The notes beneath the pieces were generated by a model that was not told the origin of the DNA, did not search any database, and saw only the letters and a list, made by a program, of their open reading frames with translations. DNA of 60,162 nucleotides, from IMG/VR virus record IMGVR_UViG_3300035703_000098, positions 1 to 60,162 of that record; one strand, written 5' to 3'. The number at the start of each line of letters is the position of its first letter. The stretch's first letter is position 1. This DNA comes from a virus. Below are positions 31,689-40,212 of this stretch, piece after piece. Both the position numbers and the translations under genes were made by a program.

Positions 31689-32774
31689 ATGCCGCGCAAA
31701 CGACGCACGAAGCCGGCCTACCAACTGCACAAGGCGACCGGCCAGGCGAGGGTCCGCATTGACGGACGAGACTGCTATCTGGGGGCACACGGATCCCCGG
31801 AATCGAAGACGCTGTATCAACGCCTCGTCCGCGAATGGATGGCGCGACAGGACGGGCTGGCGACGACTGTCGGCGACGTTGCTGCCGCCTGGCTTGAGCA
31901 CGCGGACGGCTACTACCGCAAGAACGGCGCGCGGACTTCGGAATACGCGTGCTTCAAGGCCGCGTGCGATTTCCTGAAGCCATTCGCCGGTGAACTGGCT
32001 CTGGACTTCGGACCGCGAAAGCTGAAGAAGGTCCAGGACGCGATGGTTGCGGCCCGGCTGGCCAGGACCACAATCAACCGCCAGACCAGCCGCATCAAGC
32101 AGGTCTTTCGCTGGGCGGTGTCCGAAGAACTGATCCCGGCGGACACGCTGGCGGCGCTGGAATCAGTCAGCGGTCTGCGTAAGGGCCGGACGGCAGCGGT
32201 CGAAACCGAACCAGTCGGGCCAGTGTCGATTGAGCACGTCGAAGCGATCCAGTCCCATGTCAGCCGGCCTGTGTGGGGCTTGATCCAGTTCCAGTTGCTG
32301 ACGGGCTGCAGGCCCGGGGAAGCATTAAATCTGCGTTGGTGCGACATCGACCGCCGCGGCGAGGTCTGGCAATACCACCCGCGCGAGCACAAAACCGAGC
32401 ATCACGAACGCGACCGCGTGATTTGCATTGGCCCGGATGCTCAAGCCCTGCTGGCACAATATCAGGAAGAGGAATCCGAATTCGTGTTCTCGCCGCAATC
32501 AGTGCGGGAAGTCGTTCCGGACGGGACTCGACAGCCAGGCAGGCGATACGACCGCAGCGCGTACCGGAATGCCGTTGTGCGAGCTTGTCGCCGGGCGGGG
32601 ATCCCGGAATGGACTCCGAACCAGCTCCGGCACACGGCAGCCACTCAATTGCGGTCCCGATTCGGGCTGGAAGTCGCTCGGACGGTTCTGGGGCACAGCA
32701 CAGTCCGCATGACAGAAGTTTACGCGGAACAGGATCTGGAACAGGCCCGGAAAGCGATCCGGCAGATCGGTTGA
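31689..32774 (+). CDS. int: Tyrosine recombinase integrase
   Basis: 361 aa. The catalytic residues are visible: Arg in LLTGCRPGEALNLRW, His/Arg in NQLRHTAATQLR, His in TVLGHSTVRM and the nucleophile Tyr in TEVYAEQD. The N-terminal YQLHKATGQARVRIDGRDCY resembles the style of planctomycete tyrosine recombinases, and ATTVGDVAAAWLEHADGYYR starts the core-binding domain. It would recombine attP at 31514 with a host tRNA-Ala gene. The start ATG 31689 is bracketed by a hairpin. Confidence 0.92.
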   Translation: MPRKRRTKPAYQLHKATGQARVRIDGRDCYLGAHGSPESKTLYQRLVREWMARQDGLATTVGDVAAAWLEHADGYYRKNGARTSEYACFKAACDFLKPFAGELALDFGPRKLKKVQDAMVAARLARTTINRQTSRIKQVFRWAVSEELIPADTLAALESVSGLRKGRTAAVETEPVGPVSIEHVEAIQSHVSRPVWGLIQFQLLTGCRPGEALNLRWCDIDRRGEVWQYHPREHKTEHHERDRVICIGPDAQALLAQYQEEESEFVFSPQSVREVVPDGTRQPGRRYDRSAYRNAVVRACRRAGIPEWTPNQLRHTAATQLRSRFGLEVARTVLGHSTVRMTEVYAEQDLEQARKAIRQIG

Positions 32775-32898
32775 CCCCTGGCAGTTGTGGTCATAGATCA
32801 CTGAACGCCGATTTCAGAAAAAGCAGTTGCGATACTGAACTTCGACGATACTTTCCCGCCATCAAAACGAATGAAGAACAAGTCACGGAAACGCAACA

Positions 32899-32988
32899 TG
32901 GCTGCTACTGATCCCCGCTGGATCACTGTTGCCCGATGGTCTGAATTCGGCCCTTGCGCCTTCAGCCAGACTCCGCCGCCAGCTTGAG
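32899..32988 (+). CDS. Possible 29-aa ORF in the integrase-downstream gap
   Basis: The gap 32775-33089 (315 bp) shows only this ORF, MAATDPRWITVARWSEFGPC, ending SQTPPPA. The upstream ACGGAAACG could serve as a weak ribosome-binding site. Nothing else is recognisable in the gap. Confidence 0.25.
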
Positions 32989-33089
32989 ACGACTGACATC
33001 GTTTTGCTGATCGAGTCGTTGAGTTGTTGTCCGCATTCATCCGGCTGCGCTCATCCTGCGCGCCGATCATTCTTCAGGAGTTATCCATC

Positions 33090-33317
33090 ATGAGAAGTCT
33101 GGCCATTGAAAAGTGCTTTGTCGTGACTCGTTCCTCTCAAGATTCTGCTGTCCTGTTTGCCGCGGTTGATCTGGATTCGAGTTCCGCGTTCGCCCGTGCT
33201 CAGTCCTACGTTCGGACGTTCAATCAGTTGACCCGGACTGGCAAGGCTGTCATCCGTCCGGCGCAGGCCTCGCTGGCATGGAACGCGCGAGGCACGGTCG
33301 CTGCTCCTCACCGATGA
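33090..33317 (+). CDS. Small hypothetical protein
   Basis: 75 aa, ATG 33090 with AGGAG 9 nt upstream. MRSLAIEKCFVVTRSSQD starts a mixed alpha/beta protein with a helical middle (FARAQSYVRTFNQLTRTG). It is followed by a strong bidirectional terminator. Last gene of the plus-strand block; function unknown. Confidence 0.6.
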   Translation: MRSLAIEKCFVVTRSSQDSAVLFAAVDLDSSSAFARAQSYVRTFNQLTRTGKAVIRPAQASLAWNARGTVAAPHR

Positions 33318-33348
33318 TCGACTCGGAAGCTGCTGTCCTGAGTGTGTT

Positions 33349-33382
33349 AAGCGCGGTTGTCTCTTAAGGAACAACCGCGCTT
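33349..33382. terminator. Bidirectional terminator between convergent genes
   Basis: AAGCGCGGTTGT and ACAACCGCGCTT form a perfect 12-bp stem with a 10-nt loop (CTCTTAAGGA). It lies between the ends of the plus-strand block (33317) and the minus-strand late operon (33389), so it can stop transcription from both sides. U-tracts are short, so efficiency is unknown. Confidence 0.75.
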
Positions 33383-33388
33383 GCGCAC

Positions 33389-33745
33389 TCATCGGTGATT
33401 TTCCGGAGTCAGCCATCGCAGCAGAAGCACCCACAGGTCTGTGGCTGTTGGATCGCGCGGAAGCCGGTGTTCGTCATGGACGACTTCCGCTGCGGTTTCC
33501 ATTGTGCCTTCGGTGTCTGCAACTGGTCCGATTAACTCGCGACCGTCCAACTGCGCCTGTCTTCGCAGACTGATTTCGTGAAACGCAGCCAGGGCCAGCG
33601 CACACAGCATGTCGAACTGCTCAATCGGCAGTTCGCGAACGCGATCGTGATCTTCGCTGAGCAGTGAGTCGATCAGATTCGCGCGGTCTTCCCCGGAAAG
33701 TGCCTGAAACGAATCGGCGATGTCAGGCCAGAGCAGGTCTGACAT
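33389..33745 (-). CDS. Hypothetical last gene of the late operon
   Basis: 118 aa from ATG 33745 (MSDLLWPDIADSFQALSGED); an earlier start at 33814 would overlap the glycosyltransferase by 91 bp. Helical throughout (LIDSLLSEDHDRVRELPIEQ, MLCALALAAFHEISL). No family recognised. It ends 7 bp before the bidirectional terminator. Confidence 0.55.
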   Translation of the reverse strand: MSDLLWPDIADSFQALSGEDRANLIDSLLSEDHDRVRELPIEQFDMLCALALAAFHEISLRRQAQLDGRELIGPVADTEGTMETAAEVVHDEHRLPRDPTATDLWVLLLRWLTPENHR

Positions 33746-35642
33746 GGAAATCAGCCGGCTCAGTGTCGGATCGTGCTTTCGCGGCTGAGATGGATTCCGG
33801 CTCGTCATCGACATCTGCCCGGCTGATGTGCTCGCACTCGATCGACCAGTCCATCAGCGTGCGCCAGTGGGTCTGTTCCAGTCGTGTGAATCTGGCCCGA
33901 TCGTAATCAGGAGACGACACGCTGGCGAACGAATCCGCTCGATCGGTGAAAACTCCCAGATCGAACATCTGCCGGCGCATCAGCGCGCAGCCGAATCCTG
34001 TGCCGCCAACCTGCTGGATCCTTTCGGACGGCTTGTCGGTGAATCGCAGATCGAAGGCGCGACCGCGATCCCAAGCGATCCATGTGCCCCAATACGGCGA
34101 GCGATACGCCCCGGATACACAGATCACGTCGTGTTCGACGCTCGCCATCAGTCGGCCGATCACGTTCGGTGTTGGTACGAAGACGTCGTCTTCGAGAATA
34201 AAGGCGTATTCCGTCGCGAGGTTTCGTCGCAGCCAGTTGTAAATCCGGGCCATCGCCGTCCAGACATGCTCCACGGCAGGACGATTGCCCGGATGTCGCC
34301 GATCCACGTCAGCCACTCGCGGCGGACCAACAGGTTGCCGGACATGGCGGATGTCGGACCAGCGGGAGCGATTCATCCAGCGGCGGACTCTGGCGGCAAA
34401 CGTGTCTGACTGTGACGTGTCGAACAGGATCAGCGAGAGTTGATCTGCCGGCCAGTCGAGCACTTCGAGCTGTGCCGCATACCGGTCCCACAATTCGGCG
34501 CGACCCGACAGCGGGCAGAACACGGTGACCGGCTCCTGCATCAGATTCGCGCGATCGGCATACGTCAGCAGTTTGTGCTTCCGGATCATCGAGTTCGGAT
34601 GCTGGCGGTACAGGTACCTGGCAGGCTGCTTTGCGGCGGTGTAGCCGTATCGGATCAGCCGTTTCCACAGCGTCCAGTCGTCATGCGTGTTGATCGACGT
34701 GAGCGGATGGAAGGCATCAGCCTGCCTCAGTGCAGAGATGCGGCACAATGAGCCGGCGTGAACACAGTTGTCGATCCAGAAGCGGCTGCGATCGAACTGC
34801 GCGGGATACTCCATCAGGCGGTCGTCGAGACCGAATCGCTGCATGTCGCTGTAAACGATGGCTACGGTCGGATCGCCAAAGTGCTGCAGGCCGGCCAGGT
34901 AGTCCGGCGGCAGCATGTCATCCGCATCCAGGAACACGATCACTTCCGCGCCGGCTTGTTCGGCCAGATGGGCCGCATGCTGCCTCGCGCGATGCACGCT
35001 GCGGAGCTCGACTCGATGCCGCGGCACTCCCAGACGAGCGCAAACCTCAGGCGTCTCGTCATCGGACGCATCATCAACCACGAAGACCTGATGCGTTTCG
35101 TGCCGCAACGCCCGAACGGACCGGATGCAGTCTTCGAGGAACCGGCCGTAATTGTGGCAGATGATGGCGATGGTGGTCTTGAGCGGCGACGATTCTCGCT
35201 CCACCGGTGGTTCCGCAATGATCGGACTTCGACTGCTCAACTCGGCCACGATTTCGCGCGCGTCAGGAGTTCCGTGTCGGACGTAATCCGGGCAGTGACC
35301 GCAGAACTGGAAGCCGTCAGTCGCTGACAGGATCGTGACCAGTCCCGCAGAGGCATGATCCGGATGCCGGCAGGCGAACGCTGGTTGTCCGCCACTGCTG
35401 CACGAGCACGGCGCGGTCGAAGCCTGTTGCCGGGTGTCACAGAATTCGCATCGCGACCTCAGTGCCGCCGTTAGTTCCGCCGGATCAACGCGCTCCGCCG
35501 TCGAAGGCGGAACCGGAGGTCGGGGAATACGTGCCGGCGACAGTGTGGCCCGCGTTCGATCTCGATCCTTTGAATGAATCGGGCAGGAATCCGGCGGACG
35601 CCGGGATGTAACACAGATGCCGTTCGATGTGCGACAGGTCAT
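33723..35642 (-). CDS. Two-domain glycosyltransferase in the tail operon
   Basis: 639 aa; ATG 35642 overlaps the upstream stop (ATGA). Residues 60-125 form a Cys-rich region (CEFCDTRQQASTAPCSCSSG, FQFCGHCPDY). From about 155 a GT-A family 2 domain: TIAIICHNYGRFLEDCIRSV, VFVVDDASDDET, VIVFLDADDMLPPDYL. From about 370 a second glycosyltransferase-like domain: VTVFCPLSGRAELWDRYAAQ, YAFILEDDVFVPTPNVIGRL, GGTGFGCALMRRQMFDLGVF. Phage glycosyltransferases modify virion proteins, DNA or host surface sugars. Lying within the tail operon rather than near DNA-modification genes, virion or receptor glycosylation is likely. Confidence 0.8.
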   Translation of the reverse strand: MTCRTSNGICVTSRRPPDSCPIHSKDRDRTRATLSPARIPRPPVPPSTAERVDPAELTAALRSRCEFCDTRQQASTAPCSCSSGGQPAFACRHPDHASAGLVTILSATDGFQFCGHCPDYVRHGTPDAREIVAELSSRSPIIAEPPVERESSPLKTTIAIICHNYGRFLEDCIRSVRALRHETHQVFVVDDASDDETPEVCARLGVPRHRVELRSVHRARQHAAHLAEQAGAEVIVFLDADDMLPPDYLAGLQHFGDPTVAIVYSDMQRFGLDDRLMEYPAQFDRSRFWIDNCVHAGSLCRISALRQADAFHPLTSINTHDDWTLWKRLIRYGYTAAKQPARYLYRQHPNSMIRKHKLLTYADRANLMQEPVTVFCPLSGRAELWDRYAAQLEVLDWPADQLSLILFDTSQSDTFAARVRRWMNRSRWSDIRHVRQPVGPPRVADVDRRHPGNRPAVEHVWTAMARIYNWLRRNLATEYAFILEDDVFVPTPNVIGRLMASVEHDVICVSGAYRSPYWGTWIAWDRGRAFDLRFTDKPSERIQQVGGTGFGCALMRRQMFDLGVFTDRADSFASVSSPDYDRARFTRLEQTHWRTLMDWSIECEHISRADVDDEPESISAAKARSDTEPADFHVRPALA

Positions 35643-37390
35643 GTTTTCAGCTTTTCGTAATCAAGACCGGCCAGTGCGAGAGCACGTGGCAGAATCGTTC
35701 CGAAATTTGACAACCCCGTCCCAGCGACGGCGGGCCTTCCTCCAGTCGCAACAAGACCGCCTAAGGTGAAGAACCCGCAAGCAATCACTCGCGATCCATT
35801 CCCAAGCTCGTCCACGGCAATCACTGGCCAGGTGCCGCGAACGTCAGTTCTTTCTATGAAATCCTGAAGGTCTCCGGAATTTCGTAACTCGGCTTTTTGA
35901 GTCAACACAGCATTACATGCAACTGTCCCACCGCTGATTGTTCCGCACGCGACGGCTCCAAATGGAAATTGCGGCCAGGACTCACTGTCATCGTTTGTTT
36001 CCCATCCACTGAATGACTCACCAGCCGGACAGATCGGATGAAGACCAGTAGACTGAAATGATACTCTGGCATTGACGTATTCACCCACATAGGGAGGGTC
36101 TGAGATTGGAGATAGAATCGAGGCATTTACAATGCCTTGCGCCTCATTGAGTACATTGCCACAAAGCACTCCACTTCCAAAATCAATTGACAGCGATGAC
36201 CCGATTCCAGAAAGGAATGCATTGTGGTTGCTGCTGTCGATTGCAACAGAAACGATACCGTTTACACATGGCGAAAAATCAAGAAAGAGAGTCTTGTTGC
36301 CGGTATTCAGCCAGTCATTGATTGCTGAGGTGTCATCACCCGCAGGCAGAGACGTGTAAAACATTTCATCGGAAGCTGGATAGAATACGCGAACGGCTGT
36401 TATTGCAACAAACTTGACATTATTGATGAACGCGGTCTGGCTGAACCGATGCGGCCCCTGTGTGAGACCGAGGTTCCGCCGGACAAAGATCCCGCCGAGT
36501 TCACTGATTGTTGAATTTGTTGAAACCGGAGCGCCGGCGCCGCCCCCCTCTGCGGTTGAAGTACCTGAAATGAACGGTGACTGACAGGGCAGAAAATCCG
36601 GACTGCCGACAGCCGAGTATGGAAATTCCCACTCAGGCATGATCGCTGTATTCCAGATGATTGCTTCTGGAACGCATCCCGGTGCGACGTTCGGATGATC
36701 TACGTCTCCAGTCCAAAGGATTGACTGCGATTCAGACAAGGCGTCTACATATCTGGTACCATTATTGAATAATCCGTGATTGATCGGTTTGCATTGTGGT
36801 TCCGTCGTTCCCGTCTTGAGAATCGGCCAGTTCTCTCTGTCGCAAACGTCACTGCCTCCGGGATAGTAATCGAGTCCTTCTGGATATTGTGAGTATTGCC
36901 GCATTCCGGGCCACATGATCTGTGTGCCGCCACACACCACACATCCGACTTCCAGAACCCACGGCCATGCAACCATTACGGATGTTGGATTGACGCCCCC
37001 ACTGGCGTACTGTGTCGTGAGGATGTTTCCTGTCCAGTTTGGTGGAATGCCGATCATGCGCCAGTCCCGAACAGGGCCAAGCGCATCTGGAACAGCCGGG
37101 TTCACTGATCGCGTTATTGCTCCTCCCGGATTGGCAGTAATGTCGGTCAAGCAATTGTCAGCTTTGTACTGCAGCCAGGCGCGCGAACCTGCAAAGTGCC
37201 GGATTCTCCAGATCAGCGTCGTTATCTGCGGCTGCCAGTCGGCGAGGCGATGGTGCCAGCCCGGGAACGTCCGAATGTCCGGTTCGTTCGAGAAATCGTA
37301 ATCGCCGGACCATTGGAGCAGGACTGCTGAGTGGCATCGTGGTTTGCACGGCGAACACGTCGGCAGACATCCGCAGGATTTCTCTTTCAT
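35639..37390 (-). CDS. Large Cys-rich tail-region protein
   Basis: 583 aa from ATG 37390. N terminus is Cys-rich (KEKSCGCLPTCSPCKPRCHS). The rest is beta-rich with many Gly, Asn and Ser (FTLGGLVATGGRPAVAG). The middle of the gene looks AT-richer than its neighbours, which hints at exchange of this part. Position after the large baseplate-like gene and before the glycosyltransferase suggests a receptor-binding or distal tail protein; unproven. Confidence 0.6.
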   Translation of the reverse strand: MKEKSCGCLPTCSPCKPRCHSAVLLQWSGDYDFSNEPDIRTFPGWHHRLADWQPQITTLIWRIRHFAGSRAWLQYKADNCLTDITANPGGAITRSVNPAVPDALGPVRDWRMIGIPPNWTGNILTTQYASGGVNPTSVMVAWPWVLEVGCVVCGGTQIMWPGMRQYSQYPEGLDYYPGGSDVCDRENWPILKTGTTEPQCKPINHGLFNNGTRYVDALSESQSILWTGDVDHPNVAPGCVPEAIIWNTAIMPEWEFPYSAVGSPDFLPCQSPFISGTSTAEGGGAGAPVSTNSTISELGGIFVRRNLGLTQGPHRFSQTAFINNVKFVAITAVRVFYPASDEMFYTSLPAGDDTSAINDWLNTGNKTLFLDFSPCVNGIVSVAIDSSNHNAFLSGIGSSLSIDFGSGVLCGNVLNEAQGIVNASILSPISDPPYVGEYVNARVSFQSTGLHPICPAGESFSGWETNDDSESWPQFPFGAVACGTISGGTVACNAVLTQKAELRNSGDLQDFIERTDVRGTWPVIAVDELGNGSRVIACGFFTLGGLVATGGRPAVAGTGLSNFGTILPRALALAGLDYEKLKT

Positions 37391-37394
37391 CGGA

Positions 37395-39425
37395 TCACTC
37401 GCAATCAATCCAGATGAACTGCCATTCGTCGCCGTATCGCCGGAGATACGACACTCCTGCTGCAGTCGTCAGCACGTCGGTTCGATCCCAATCGAAGCAA
37501 TCAGTCCGATCGGGAGTCATTTCATCCGGGCAGTCGGACGGCGCGCCGGCGGCCGGCAGTGTGTCGCAGCCAATCTCGTCGCGCAGAGCCTGGATGATCT
37601 TTTGCGACCGAGTGACTCCAGTGATTTCCGCCCCCAGCCAGACCATTGTCCGACCCGCCTGAATGGATCCTTCCGCCGCCCACGGATCAGACGGAATGAA
37701 GGGTCGCACTTGTGCTTCCGCCCACTGCCATGAATGTGGGAAGAAGTCTTCGATGATGCCGCCGGACTGCAGCTGCACCGGATACTCACAGGCCGGACCG
37801 GATGCGCCCAGCAGGCTGCAGGCATCTTCCGGTGGAGGATCTTCGACGGCTTCGAGTTCCTTCGGATACAGCGTCCACTCCGACACAATCGCGCCAACAA
37901 CCTGATCCGGATCGAAGTCCGTCTGCCGGTGGAGCTGCACCAGCAGCGTGTTGACTCCGAAATTCGGCGGCAGCGACCGGACGTGAGTCGTCAGGGTTTC
38001 CGCGCACCAGACAGCACAATCGTCGAAGCCGGTCATCTCCCAATCGGCCATCCCGATCAGGTGATAATCGTGCTGCTGCTCCCGCCAGGCGACGTAGTTC
38101 GCGGCGACGGCCCGCGCGAACCGCATGTATCGATCGCCGTAAAAATTCTGGTCGATCGTGCCTGGCGGTTCCGGGCAGTCGCCGGATACCCCGTCGTGAT
38201 ACAGGTGCAGTCCCACCCAGGACGGCGTGTGAAACGTGACGGCAGTCCCCGGCAGGAAGTGCGTGACTCCGTGCGGTTCTTCGCTGATGTCTTCACGCAG
38301 CGTGCGAACGCCAGTCCCCGCCTGCAGCCGCATCCGGAAGTATGGGTCCGGCAGAAACACGCCAACGGACGGCAGGTCGTTCACGTCGGGGTTTGGATCT
38401 TCGTATTCAACCAGCTTGCGGAACGTAACATCGACGAACTGCGGATACAGAGCGGATCGGCGGAACGGTTGCCCCGCCGGAGTCAATGACGACAGGGCTG
38501 TCAGTTGAGTGAGCGCCGTCGGACCTGCCGGCGCGATGATCGGGCCGCCGGCCGTTGTGGTCGCAAGCGGCAAATTCGACGTGTGCGTCATTCCCGATCG
38601 TGTCGGGTCGATCAACAGGCAGGAGCCATCCACCCGGCGGACGAATCTCCGGCCACAGGAATGAGCCAGAGCGTCCAGCGTCATCGCCACGTTTGCCCGG
38701 GTACGGTCGAGCTCCGTCCGATCAGGGAAGAACCATTCCGTCACATCCACGTCGGGTTGAAACTCCAGCGTGACATCCCGCTGATCGTCATCCCGGTCAT
38801 CCAGCGAGGCCTGCAGCACTTCCAGCCAGCCAGCCCACGTCTCCTTTGTCGCGTTCGACCAGGCGACTCCGTTGTTCCGCTGCAGAACCGGACGGAACTG
38901 CCACCAGTACCGGACATCGACCAGCGGGAGCAGCCAGAATGTCGTGACTCCATCCACCGCGTCCCCGGATGGAATCGAGACCGGATGCGGTTCTAGCAGG
39001 AACATTCGAGTGCTCAGGACTCTCGCGCCGTTGCCGTCTGTGCTGACCTGATCGGCTTGCGGTTGTCCTTGAAACTCTCCGTCGCCGATCACAAGTTGAG
39101 CCGGCTTCCAGCCGACTCGATAGCCAGCCACGGTCTGCAGAATCAGGGTCAGGGCTTCCCGCGTCGCAATGCCGATGAACTGCGACCATCGCGCCGCGCC
39201 TGTCGGCCAGTAGAGCTGGTTGATCATCAGCCGCGGCAGTTCAGGATAGTTCGGCGTCGGAAACGGAGCGGTCGGCTCGTGACGACAGACCGGATTGTTG
39301 CGGCCGTCGTGTGCCGCCATCGGCGCGGCGAACAGCGTTCCGAAGTCGAATCCGTTCGACTCCAGAAACGCCTTCAGCGTCCCGCGCTGATCGGACAGCA
39401 GGTCAACACCAGCGAAGCGGATCAC
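37395..39425 (-). CDS. Large baseplate/tail-tip-like protein
   Basis: 676 aa. ATG 39425 overlaps the upstream stop (ATGA). Unrecognised family. N-terminal part has alpha/beta character (MIRFAGVDLLSDQRGTLKAF), the C terminus is Trp/Asp-rich (WQFIWIDCE). Size, place downstream of tape measure and of a beta-repeat protein, and tight coupling suggest a tail-tip or hub component. Confidence 0.55.
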   Translation of the reverse strand: MIRFAGVDLLSDQRGTLKAFLESNGFDFGTLFAAPMAAHDGRNNPVCRHEPTAPFPTPNYPELPRLMINQLYWPTGAARWSQFIGIATREALTLILQTVAGYRVGWKPAQLVIGDGEFQGQPQADQVSTDGNGARVLSTRMFLLEPHPVSIPSGDAVDGVTTFWLLPLVDVRYWWQFRPVLQRNNGVAWSNATKETWAGWLEVLQASLDDRDDDQRDVTLEFQPDVDVTEWFFPDRTELDRTRANVAMTLDALAHSCGRRFVRRVDGSCLLIDPTRSGMTHTSNLPLATTTAGGPIIAPAGPTALTQLTALSSLTPAGQPFRRSALYPQFVDVTFRKLVEYEDPNPDVNDLPSVGVFLPDPYFRMRLQAGTGVRTLREDISEEPHGVTHFLPGTAVTFHTPSWVGLHLYHDGVSGDCPEPPGTIDQNFYGDRYMRFARAVAANYVAWREQQHDYHLIGMADWEMTGFDDCAVWCAETLTTHVRSLPPNFGVNTLLVQLHRQTDFDPDQVVGAIVSEWTLYPKELEAVEDPPPEDACSLLGASGPACEYPVQLQSGGIIEDFFPHSWQWAEAQVRPFIPSDPWAAEGSIQAGRTMVWLGAEITGVTRSQKIIQALRDEIGCDTLPAAGAPSDCPDEMTPDRTDCFDWDRTDVLTTAAGVSYLRRYGDEWQFIWIDCE

Positions 39426-39646
39426 TTTGCGGTCCCGTTCGGAGTTGTCGAGGTCTCCGGAGTCGCCGCGACACGGCTGAATCCGGTGGACGTCGTCTTG
39501 CGGACTGGATTTGACGGCGGTTTCGTTCCCTCTGCGACCGGCGCGGGCGGCTGCTGCGGACCAGGATCACTCTGAGCAGTCGCTCCGGGGCTTCCGGCTG
39601 CGATTCCGTCGATGCCCGTTGTGGTTGCGGTTGTGTCTTTCGCCAC
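39422..39646 (-). CDS. Small Pro/Thr-rich linker protein
   Basis: 74 aa, low complexity (MAKDTTATTTGIDGIAAGSP, GPQQPPAPVAEGTKPP). Its stop overlaps the next start. Disordered; probably a minor tail or chaperone-like protein. No family recognised. Confidence 0.5.
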   Translation of the reverse strand: MAKDTTATTTGIDGIAAGSPGATAQSDPGPQQPPAPVAEGTKPPSNPVRKTTSTGFSRVAATPETSTTPNGTAK

Positions 39647-39663
39647 GATGAAACTCCTTCAAA

Positions 39664-40212
39664 TCACGGATCAGGTTCTGGATCGGCGGTCAGATCCCAT
39701 TCAAACGGCAAGTTCACCAGCAGTGCCAGGTCGCCGACAGGCTGGCCCTGAATTGTTGGCCGCTCGCAATGCAGGATCTGCAGCGGCTGGATCAGCAATG
39801 ACACCGTCTGCTCATCGACGGTTGTGGTCAGGTACTGGCCGGCCAGTGCCCGGATCAGCTTGCGCTTCAAAACCCACAACCCGTAATTCGGCTCCGTCAG
39901 CACAATGCCCGGCTTACCTTTCTGCGCGAGTCGAATTGACGAATGCAGAACGATCGTGGCGGCCGTGTACTCGATGACATTGTGCTCTCCGCCGCCGTCG
40001 AATTCAGGCTCGCCGATCTGGCCATCAGTCGGACAGACCACGGCATAGACCTTGTGCTGTGCGCCCTTCGGAATCTCGAACTCTGGATCGTCTGACAGCC
40101 ACAGATTGACCGTGTTGAAGATCGGTTCGGCGTTCGCAGTGAGAACTCCGGCCCGGATCTTTGCCAGCAGTGCGTCGAACACTGCCTGATGTGTTGTTGG
40201 AGTGTTGATCAT
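39664..40212 (-). CDS. Tail-terminator-like or tail-completion protein
   Basis: 182 aa. MINTPTTHQAVFDALLAKIR followed by VNLWLSDDPEFEIPKGAQHK, VYAVVCPTDGQIGEPEFDGG and beta strands to the end resemble small phage tail completion or terminator proteins in composition and size. Position between the beta-repeat protein and the P/T-rich protein is unusual for a terminator, so the call is tentative. Confidence 0.5.
   Translation of the reverse strand: MINTPTTHQAVFDALLAKIRAGVLTANAEPIFNTVNLWLSDDPEFEIPKGAQHKVYAVVCPTDGQIGEPEFDGGGEHNVIEYTAATIVLHSSIRLAQKGKPGIVLTEPNYGLWVLKRKLIRALAGQYLTTTVDEQTVSLLIQPLQILHCERPTIQGQPVGDLALLVNLPFEWDLTADPEPDP

Noticed and set aside
32798-33070. Minus-strand ORF of 90 codons in the integrase-downstream gap
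   Set aside because: No ribosome-binding site, opposite to local transcription, and composition without protein-like pattern.
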